The position numbers and the translations under genes are program-made. Shown in pieces: positions 46,581-55,857 of a stretch of 64,000 nt of DNA. How positions within the stretch are numbered: the stretch's first letter is position 1; each line of letters starts with the position of its first letter. Source of the DNA: Lunularia cruciata (lineage: Eukaryota; Streptophyta; Marchantiopsida; Lunulariales; Lunulariaceae); contig OX419756.1 of assembly GCA_948567375.1 (NCBI GenBank), positions 7,879,001-7,943,000 of the forward strand, read 5' to 3'. The notes under the pieces are model-generated. The model did not search any database, was not told the origin of the DNA, and saw only the letters and a list, made by a program, of their open reading frames with translations.

Positions 46581-49500
46581 ATGGCGTATGTGATCAAGGT
46601 ATGTCGGATCAGTTTTTGTGCTTTGAGCGTTGGGCCATATGCCAATTGTTGTTTGTCTCTGTTGATAGTTCCGTGCTTCCAATGTAGGGCTTTCTGCGTC
46701 ATCTCGATATTTGGTAATGTGAAGTTGTAAGAAACGGAATTGGGGATGGGATCTGGGTGATTTGCTTGGGCTAAACGGTCAATTGGTGACCTGCAGGTTA
46801 ACCACGCGGATACTCTTCGACGCCTGACGTTTGAGAAGCAGCCAGGAGGAACTGATGGTCTTTCTTACAGAGAATTGGAGGGCAAAATTCGTGAAATATT
46901 TCAGTTTCCTGTATCTGCACAGCTGAAGGTGACCTACACGGACAAAGACCACGATGTAGTCACGATGGAAACTGACCAAGACTTGAAGGATGCGTGCGTC
47001 TATCAGTCTCTGAATCCCCTGCGCTTGAAAGTGGTACTTGCAACACCGCCTACAGCAACATCAACTCAAAACCCTGACAGTGGGCGTAGCAATACAACAG
47101 ACTCAGGAGGACTTGGACCAGAACAATCTATCAAGGAGATACTCAAGAAGTTTAAAGCAGAAACTGTGAAGAACATGGTTCAGGCATACGAGCCTCTGTT
47201 CAAGGACGTCAAGTCTCCAGCCCAGATACCAGAACTGATGGACAAGTTTGCGAAATTGGCAGCCTCTCAGTTCGGGTCTCTGGGTGTCGGCCCCAGTTCG
47301 TCGACTCCTTCCCCGCCACCTCCTTCCTCCCAATCCCCCCTTTACGGTGGTGTTCCTCAATATGTTGGCATGCGTAACACTCCAACTGGTATGGAGCCCA
47401 TATTTTCTGTTATAACTCCCTCTGAACCGGTTCCTAGTCCAGACTGGACCAAGAGGCCCGAGGCCGGTCCACATGATGGCTCAGCCCATGCCCAGAACGA
47501 GTCGAGCCACGAGCAAATTCCCCACTGGGGTGTGACATGTGATATCTGCGGGATGAACCCTATCCAGGGGACTCGATTCAAGTCGTTGAAGTATGTAACC
47601 CAACAACCCACGAATGGATTCGACTTTTCCGGAATTCTCCTGAATGAAGCCTTTTGTCTGAGAAACAGAGCAGGAAACGTTCTTCTATTTGCTGCACTTA
47701 AGGCTTTGAATAATTGCTAACCGAACTGCTTCTATATGCGCAGGAAAGTGAATTACGACTTGTGTCCCACTTGTTTTGGAAAGCTTGAGAGCGGGGAAGC
47801 GAACGACTACCACCGCATCGATCGGCCCGCTTTCCGCCCTCGCCATTTCCGTCATCCCAAAATGGGAAGAATGGTAAGCTTTGATGGTGCTAGCAAAACT
47901 GTTTCTGAAAGTGTTGAGGTCATTGAGCAGCAATCCAAAACTTGTTTTGAACTTATCAATAACAGTCGCTAATTTTAACTCTCATGTAATGAATTACAGA
48001 ATATGTGCCCCATGATGGGACCTGTTGCTCATGGGGGAAAGCCGTGGTCACCACCAGATTTCGGTATGCGTGGTCCTCAAGACGGCCAAGGTTGTCGCCC
48101 AGGTGGGGGGAGAACATGGCACCCCCACTGGGATATGCGTGCTCCTCACGATTACCACCAGAAGGGAAAATTAGATGCGCGCTTTGTTCGCGATGTTTCC
48201 ATCTTTGACGGGACCGAACTAGCTCCCGGAACTCGTTTCACCAAAATCTGGCGTCTGCGCAATACTGGCCCCATCCCATGGCCTTCACAAACCAAGCTCG
48301 TCCAAGTTGACGGAGATGATCTGGGATCAGCAACAATCACACCTCTGGAGGTGAGTATGACGTCGGATTGAATTTCATCCCAACTCTGTAGCTTGGAACA
48401 AGGAACGTGAAGAGAATTGGATATAGAGAGCATTTCAATCTTATCAGCTAAGCAATTTCATCGACATAGTTTTAGCGAAACGTAGGATATGGCAACGATT
48501 TCTGGTATGGAACTGGGTTGTTTGCCACGGGTTCTGTATTCCATTACTCAGTATGGCGACGATTTCTGCACTCGGACGTTGTTTTAAATTGGCTTGCTAT
48601 ACATTTCTACTTGCAGATTGGCGAGCAGGGGCTGGCTCCAGAAGAAGAAATGGAAGTGTCTGTGGATTGTGTCGCACCACAACAAACAGGGCGATTCGTA
48701 TCTCACTATCGTCTGGCAACACCGTGGGGACCCAAGTTCGGACACCGAATTTGGGTACAGATTCAGGTAGAGAGTTAATTGCGTTGCATTCCGCTGTTTC
48801 TTTTGAGATCTGAGTCTGACATAACGATGACTTTTCGTTTTGGCTCTTTACTGATGTAACGTCGCTATGGATTGTTGTAGGTTGTACCTGTGGAGGCTTT
48901 GAATCGCCCAGCAGAGGTGGTTGTTGCCGATGTTGCCAATGTGGAGGCAGCTGAGACGATAGAAAGTCACGAAACTCCAGCAGACGTCATTCCACCTCTT
49001 GAAGAAGAGACTCCCAACACCATCACCAGTACAACACCATCAGAAGTTAAATCTAGATGGCTAGATAATGTTTCAGAGCAGAACGATAATTTGCCTTCTG
49101 CAACTGAAACTGTGAACAACGGATCCGACAACGATGAATCCTTTGTGAAGGTAGACGTGAACAGAAGTGGCGATGACGACATCCAGATCATTGAAGAGAT
49201 GACGGCCCCCCCTGTTGCGACCCAGGATACCAGCCCAATTGGAGGCATTACCGAGGAGATTATGACTGAGACCACCGCTGAAACACCTGCAACGGCTCCA
49301 GCTGACGAATTGGAGGCCATTTCTGCCATCGAAACTGAAGGAAATGAGAAAGTAGCAGAGAATGTGAATCTCGATAACCCTTTGTTGGGAAGATTGGAAG
49401 CGATGGGATTCACCGACAGAAAACTGAATCAAGAACTTCTTGAAGCGAACAGCTTCGATCTGCGGAAGACAGTTGATGACCTGTGCTCTGTTGATGACTG

Positions 49501-49761
49501 GGCTCCTGCTCTCGCAGAACTGGAGGAAATGGTGAGCGTGCAATTTCATATTACTTTGTCTTCTGAAGGTTACGTATAGTTCTTCTGGAATTATGAGCTT
49601 CTTGACGATCAATAGTACTAAAATGTCTAACTCTTTTCTTTCAGGGCTTTAACGACGCTGACATCAATCGGCGTTTGATGTTTAAGAACAAGGGCAACGT
49701 CAAGCGTGTTGTCAAAGAACTTGTACAGCTGGCCAAGGAATCAGCTGGGAGAACCAACTAA
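46581..49761 (+). CDS. NBR1: NBR1 selective-autophagy receptor, full length
   Basis: Seven exons: 46581-46598, 46797-47590, 47744-47873, 48000-48350, 48617-48766, 48881-49531 and 49645-49761. All introns are GT-AG and the total is 2211 nt, about 736 aa. Domains in order: PB1 (residues 1-85, Lys6 basic face, OPCA YTDKDHDVVTMETDQDLKDA); ZZ finger (about 255-300, CDIC and DLCPTC); FW/NBR1 domain (about 350-475, FVRDVSIFDGTELAPGTRF, IWRLRNTGPIPWP, GPKFGHRIWVQIQV); an acidic disordered region; UBA1 (LLGRLEAMGF) and UBA2 (ending KELVQLAKE). Plant NBR1 binds ubiquitinated aggregates through UBA2, polymerises through PB1 and tethers cargo to ATG8 on the phagophore. The usual W-x-x-I ATG8-interacting site between the UBAs reads WAPA-L here. 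A 5' intron directly after codon 6 is shared with the paralogues. Confidence 0.95.
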
Positions 49762-50032
49762 GTTTGAGAATGTGGAGTAGCACACATCGACATCGATACT
49801 ATCTCGAGACTTGTATTTGTGCTTTTGTGTGAAGAGTGGAACTGGTAGCTATATTGCAGAAAGTATGTCGCATACCGACCACGGTTCCAGACTTTAGTTC
49901 GTCAATCGTGTGAAAGATGTAAGTATACACAGTCCGTAACAGGATGTGGATATTTATATCGTTTTGTCTCGAACGATTTCTCACGCTGAATGTTGTTTAA
50001 GCTTGGAAAATGTGAGGTTTTCCTTCGCAAAT

Positions 50033-50038
50033 AATAAA
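50033..50038 (+). terminator. Probable NBR1 polyadenylation signal
   Basis: AATAAA about 270 bp after the NBR1 stop codon, in an AT-rich 3' region. It is the nearest canonical signal that I see. Confidence 0.5.
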
Positions 50039-53003
50039 AGCATATTTTGTGTGAAGACCCGGAATCTGTGGCGAATCGGCCTTGAATATTCCCGCGTGGA
50101 ACGTATTGATTGCTAATATAATGTATAGCACCAGTACTCAAAGGATGACATCTGCATTCTCATATATTGGTAGTTTTCCTAATCCGAACGGCTTTAGCCA
50201 TTATCTGCATAGAGAAACTCATCCGGGAATGTGTATCTGTGTAGTCTCGACATATATATGTACTGTCTCTTGAATCCATATCTGGAATATCTGGAAGATA
50301 AAAGTCACATGTAACAAACTGAAAGCAAAAAACTAGTCGCTTCAGTTGCTGTAAATACGTGTATTAATTGAGCCCAGCAAGTAAATACGTTGTGGAGTTG
50401 ACAGCAATTTCAGCAAAACGACAGTAACAGTTCTCTAAGTTCATACTTGAGGCCAGCAAAAACATTTAACAACTTACCTATAAGATTCTCGATTGGTTTC
50501 CGGTTATACAGGGCCTTACTGTTTACCTGCTAAGCTTGTTACCAATGTCTTCGAACTGACATCTTCCCGTAACTGGTCAAGTGCAGTTTCCACTCAACTT
50601 GGGCTGTCTATTGCTCACAACTGTCAGCCTGTTTGTTTGCCTTTCCTCAAATCTACTTTTCACTCGACAAATGTATTCATATCTGGTAGGTGGTTAACCC
50701 CATCGCCGTAAACAAATTTTGACACTCTTCGTACTGTTAATCAGAGGTGATAATATCTCATAACGCGGATTAGAATCTCTTTTACATATCGGAGAATCGT
50801 CGTCGTATCATGGTAAAACGATTAAGAGCTCTCTTTGCATACCGAGTATGCATCTCCTTGTAATTCGAAGGAAGACCCAAAGTACACGAAAGGACGACAT
50901 CAATTAAAGAACACAAAATTTTTATTCTCTGTTACAGTGCCACCGAGATAGGTTATGGTTTTGTTACACCACCTTGAAAAGATAATGTTCGTATGTGGTT
51001 CCTCATACCGATACTACTGGGGCTTAACCCCATTTTACCCCTATGTCTCGTCCTTGTACGGTTTGATGGGTTTTCCATCCTTCTTGTTATACTTCGCGGT
51101 CGCCTTTCGTTTTTGCTTCTTTGATCGTTTTTTGCATCTGATATGCTATCGACATGTATCTTTTCTTTGGTACTTAGCTCCATTTTACCCTCTTTCTCTT
51201 TTCCTTGTACGGCTTGAGGTGGTCTTCACACGCGGTTGCTTCTTACTTCTTTGCTGGGATTTTATAGCTCCATTTATGTTGGACTGTAATGGTGCATCCT
51301 TAACATGCGTAACAATTGGAACAACTTCTCGTTACTCATGTTGTTTATCCAATTAGATTCTTGTTATATCGAACATTTTTAAGCTGGGATTTGTTCCTGA
51401 TTTGAAGGTATATTTGCAAGGGGATGGTTTGCAATGAGGACTAAAATTTTCCGATCTGCAATATTTCCCCCAAATATCATTGAGTATGAACATGTTTAAT
51501 TATCATCAATTAACCTGAATTTCTCGTTATATAGGCTCATTCTGTTAGTGTCTCTATATCATATTGCATGATAGAAATCTTGTACTACTTCATCTTTCTT
51601 GGTCTGTTAATCACTTAGGGGGAAAAGTAAAATTGGTGTTGCACGGTTTAGTAACTTTGTAATATAGCAAGGTGCTTGGTATGTTAGTACACAAAAAGAT
51701 GAATAATGATAAAATGTAACTAGTATATAGATATGAAACTAAATAAGAGCACCTTCGTTTTAAATGGACATAAGAGTCTAGAAAACAAGAATGATGGAAG
51801 ACCCATCAATCATTCCGTACCAAGGATAAAACTTATACAGTAAAGGGGCTAAGAACGCATAGGATCTGAATGAGAATTCTTATCTTATTGCACCTAGGAT
51901 TTCATAGCTATCTAAGTGGTACGGTCTACACACCTTTGTAATAATTGCATCACCTTTTTTGGATTGCTCTTCTATGGATTACTCCAACCAATGCTCTCTA
52001 TAGAGCAATGACACACATTTTTGTTTAAAGTTACAAAATACTAAAATGGGCTACCAAAAATTAAAGTCACAATACCACATTGTTGAGGAGGGTAACCTCA
52101 CACCCAATCATAAACTTGTCAAATGCTATAAAAATCCATCGCTCCAAGAACAAATATGTGACCTCACTATGAACCTCTATACTTGGAGATCTGCTCTCCA
52201 CCTTTTCTAAAGGATGTATAATCACTCCTCAAAAATTGCATCATGTGTGAGATTTGTAACCATAACATTTGCTACTATCGCTTGATCATCTAAGACCAAA
52301 AGCATGTCTACACTAACTCATGTTGCTTGTAGAGCATACCAAAGCTCCCATTATATGAAGTATCTACTCTCCCATGCCATTGAAAATACTAACCTTTGAT
52401 AACATCATAGGTAGCTATCTTTTGTCCTTCAAAAGGACATATAAAATTCCTTTGGTATCTAATTTAGTACCACACACACAAGTAAGCAATAAATATGTAG
52501 ATGGGTGCACCAAGCCTAGGAAAAACCTGATTTCTGTAGAGAAAGTAATTGGTGTGAGTTGAAATACACTTAGGCAAGGTTGAGCTAGGATCCAAGAGCT
52601 TGAACCTCTACTAAATCAAGAACAAATAGTTGCCTTAGAAACAAATAATGGATGTGTCAACTATTGATAGAGTATCACAAGCTAATATTCCTAGTGGCTA
52701 GCTTACATGGGAAGTTTAATCTTTATACATCATTTCAAATCTTTAATGGAGAGAGACTTGACATACTTGTATACTTTTCTCTTCCTATATTGGAGAAAGA
52801 ATTGTGTCCCACAGACCATTCTTTGGTGAACTTTGTATCTCCACATCTCAATTTTCACTTCATGATGTGGTATTAAAGTGGAAGAGAGATTGTGAGAACC
52901 TTTGAGTTCAAATTGGTGACAAAATCTTGATTGTTAAGTGATTTGATTCATTTATAGCATAAGTACTAAACTTGATATTTATGGTTGCATTGTATGTGAG
53001 ACC
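50039..53003. other. Intergenic region, mostly without recognisable genes
   Basis: A block at about 50.95-51.33 kb contains two imperfect copies of a ~150-bp unit. On the minus strand these read as a very basic exon-like segment (KKQKRKATAKYNKKDGKPI, then KPYKDET and a stop). From about 51.4 kb the DNA is AT-rich with no supported coding region until the copia gag remnant. Confidence 0.4.
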
Positions 53004-53329
53004 TTGACAAAGAACAATTATTCAATATGGAAACATAAAATAACTACCTTCTTAAAAGTCCAAGAATGGTTTGATCTTGTCATAGGGGTTGAAACTTGTC
53101 CAATAAATGCTCCTTCAAATCTTGATATACATGCTTGGAAGAAACATGCTAACCAAGCTGTGCACTATCTTTTTATGTGTATTTTACAATCATTGTTTGG
53201 ATACATACAAAGCGTTGGTACTCCCAAGGAGGTTTGGGATACATTGGCAAATTTTTTTCAAGAAAGTTTCAATTGAAGGATCAAATAATGGAGGTTAAGA
53301 AAAATAATCTAAGCATCATTGATTATATT
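53004..53329 (+). pseudogene. Ty1/copia gag remnant, left part
   Basis: The frame reads LTKNNYSIWKHKITTFLKV, EWFDLVIGVE, LFGYIQSVGTPKEVWDTLAN, typical of the N-terminal gag region of Ty1/copia elements. It has a stop at 53274. It runs to NNLSIIDYI, where the gypsy element at 53330 is inserted. The continuation HHIHELVTQLNVNGVKVEDD is found at 59945-60061. Confidence 0.8.
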
Positions 53330-54069
53330 TGTAATACCAAGGGTTAGCCATATGATCTAGATGTGAAATTTGGTTTGGTAACATCTAGAATGATGTTATA
53401 CATGATGGTCAAAATAGATCAGATAGAAGTATCACCAAAAGAGTACTTCTACAAATAGGGCAAAAACCGAAATAGACTTGAGAACCTTAGAACCAATAGC
53501 TAGACATATGATTTAAAGGTGAGAATTGGTTTGGTAACATCTGGAAGGATGTTACACATGATGGACTAAACAGATCAGAAAGAGGTATCACCAAAAGGGG
53601 ACTTCTACTAATAGAGTAGGAACCGAAATATGCCTGAAATCTTTGAAGGCAATTTCGGAGGCCTAAACGGATGAATTAGGCCTCGAAAATGTGCAGATTT
53701 CCCCCCCAATAGAGGAAAGGTTGGCCTTCCCTCCCCCCTGGTTTGTCTCGTCGAGAGCTTTCCAACGGTACCTTACTCATGTGATTCTGAGATTCCTACA
53801 AGAAGATTCCCTAAAAGATTCCCTCCAGTCAAAGCTCGTTTGACCAACCAGATAGGACCTAGACCAGACAGGTCACCCATCCAAGTCAGTAATCCAAGGG
53901 TGGAGCTTGCTGACATGTCACCTATCTATGTCCCTAATCCTATGGTAGAGCTTCCTTGGAGGAGATCCTCTTTGTCTATATAATAAAGAGAAGGTGCTCC
54001 CTTGGGGCATCGAATATTTTGAGTGTGCAATCTGTGTTTTCTCTCTTCTCTTGTCCTCGGAGTATTACA
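53330..54069 (+). repeat. 5' LTR of the family-2 element
   Basis: 740 bp, TGTAATACC to GAGTATTACA. It contains two diverged copies of a ~156-bp unit (starting near 53351 and 53507: ATATGAT-TA-A-GTGA-A-TTGGTTTGGTAACATCT) and an overlapping TATA/polyadenylation box TATATAATAAAG at 53977-53988. Confidence 0.93.
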
Positions 54070-54210
54070 ATGGTATCAGAGCGAGTGTTCTAGTCCAAGA
54101 GAGTGGATCACCCCTCTTGGAATAGCACGAACTACTGAAACTGAGTAATTTGAGAGTGGAGAACATAGAGTAATCGCTAGACTTAGGAAGGACTTTAGAG
54201 AGCGGATGGG

Positions 54211-54432
54211 ATGGATGCACCGGGGGGACAATTTCCCGCACCTAGCTTTCCATTCTCAAACCCATTCCACATCAAGGTTATGTACATCCAGCATGAGCAG
54301 ATGAGAGTATCGCTAGTTTATCACTTCGGTGCTGAATTCATGGACAGAGTGATGAACTCACCAAACCCGGTGATTCTACCTGTGGTGATATATGACAGAG
54401 AGTGGGATTTGACGATCTACATTCTATTATGA
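54211..54432 (+). CDS. Small leader ORF 1 of the family-2 element
   Basis: 73 aa from ATG to TGA between the primer site and gag. The start reads MDAPGGQFPAPSFPF, followed by YHFGAEFMDRV, then PVILPVVIYDREWDLTIYIL. The same pattern (FG-x-D/E-F/Y ... P-x-x-LP-x-V-x-Y ... W ... Y-x-L) is found in the next ORF and in the leader of every family-1 copy that I could read. Function unknown; no similarity to gag domains is recognised. Confidence 0.65.
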   Translation: MDAPGGQFPAPSFPFSNPFHIKVMYIQHEQMRVSLVYHFGAEFMDRVMNSPNPVILPVVIYDREWDLTIYILL

Positions 54433-54436
54433 TAAT

Positions 54437-54640
54437 ATGGATATGAATGTCCCAAATCCTCTCCCTTTCAACACTCAAGTAGAAATCCGTTATGTAGTGA
54501 GGCTGAAATTGATGTTTAGAGATTTTGTGGTTAGGAATTTTGGTGAGGAGTATTATCAACAAGTGATAGCTTCTGAGGTCCCAATGGTAGTTCCGATAGT
54601 TTGTGCGCCGTCCAGAGTGATTATATTGACTCTGTATTGA
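54437..54640 (+). CDS. Small leader ORF 2 of the family-2 element (duplicate of ORF 1)
   Basis: 67 aa, MDMNVPNPLPFNTQVEIRY, VVRNFGEEYYQQVIASEVP, MVVPIVCAPSRVIILTLY. It aligns with leader ORF 1 over its whole length and, in its PNPLP start, even better with the single family-1 leader ORF. It begins 4 bp after the stop of ORF 1 and ends 33 bp before the gag ATG. Function unknown. Confidence 0.62.
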   Translation: MDMNVPNPLPFNTQVEIRYVVRLKLMFRDFVVRNFGEEYYQQVIASEVPMVVPIVCAPSRVIILTLY

Positions 54641-54673
54641 AGTAGACGTTAGCAATTGGGTGTTGCAGGCACC

Positions 54674-55762
54674 ATGGATCTGCAGTTGCAAGAGCTGGTG
54701 CAAGGAATGCAAGGGATGTTGAATGAATTTCGAGAGATTAAGATGACCATGGAGACATTGCAAAGTCAAGTGCAGATCCTCAGGAACGATCAAGCCATGC
54801 AAGAAGAAGAGCCGTCTCAAAACCCAGTACCTGCGACTGAAGTACTTGGAGAGGCACCCGTCCCTACAAACCCTATCAACGATGAAGCCACATTGCTACT
54901 CCGGATGAAGAAGACCTGCAACATCGAGCCTTACAAGGGGCAGCGTACGATGGGAGTAGTGGAGAATTGGATCTCGAGAATGAATCGATATTTTTGATTG
55001 TTCTCAACAGAGATCACAGAGCATGCTGCATGCGTGTTTGCATGTGGGTACTTGACCGATAAAGCCCTCACATGGTATGATGCTTGGGAACGATCCATGC
55101 TGGCAGAGTGAAGGGAGGTCACATGGACAGCAATGCAAGAAGGACTGCTCAAGAATTTCCAATCGGTGGATTTTGTGCAGATGGCTCGAACCCGACTATG
55201 GGGATTGAGACAGAAGAATAGCGTACAAGAGTATGTGGAGGCATTTCTGGATCTACAAGTCGCAATTACCGACATGAGTCCAGCAGAGGCTCTCGACAAT
55301 TTCAAACGAGGGTTGAAAGAGCGGATTCGCCAAGAAGTCATGGTGCAAAACCCTCGCACGGTATTTGAAGCCATTGCTTGTGCGCAGAGAATAGCCGGAG
55401 CATTAGGTGGAGGTGAAGGAGTAGTTCCACCTCAACATTATCGGGTAGAAATGCCACACATGGGTGGACCAGTACCGATGGAATTGGGCAACCTTCGATT
55501 CCGGGATCGAGGAGCACGGCCGCTTCAAGGAGAGCGAGGACGGGTAGAAGAACGAAGAGATGGAGTCCCACGAGGAGAAGGGACTCGAGGAGAACAACGC
55601 CGTTGTTACAATTGTGGCCGTATTGGGCACATATCTACCAATTGTCACACTCGTTTCCCTAGAGGCCCTCGGCCTTCGTACAGGCGATCTTTGAACAACA
55701 TAGAGAGGCACATTGAAGAGGAGGAGGTGGAAACCACTTCGGAAAATGAAGATCACCAGTAA
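54674..55762 (+). pseudogene. gag of the family-2 element, two in-frame stops
   Basis: The start context CACCATGG at 54674 is good. Frame continues to TAA at 55760 with TGA codons at 54995-54997 and 55109-55111. It has an N-terminal coiled-coil-like segment (LQELVQGMQGMLNEF), a retrotransposon-gag core (ALTWYDAWERSM, VQEYVEAFLDLQVAITDMSP) and a CCHC knuckle (CYNCGRIGHISTNC) near the C-terminus, then an acidic tail. Gag forms the virus-like particle in the cytoplasm. About 362 codons. Confidence 0.85.
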
Positions 55763-55857
55763 ATGTACCTTGCGGCCTTACTGGCTCAATAAGGGAGCAG
55801 AGAAGCGAGGGAAGGAAGAAGAATAATGCGCAAAGATCCCAAAAGGCAACCTCACAA

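Noticed and set aside
47103-47611. Antisense open frames overlapping NBR1 exon 2
   Set aside because: They are shadows of the coding exon with no independent domain or promoter signal.
50955-51356. Plus-strand 133-aa hydrophobic open frame
   Set aside because: No domain recognised; it appears to be the antisense of a basic, repeat-containing minus-strand segment.
54211-54640. Two small host genes
   Set aside because: They lie between the primer site and gag of one retroelement with an intact target duplication, and match the leader of other element copies, so they belong to the element.
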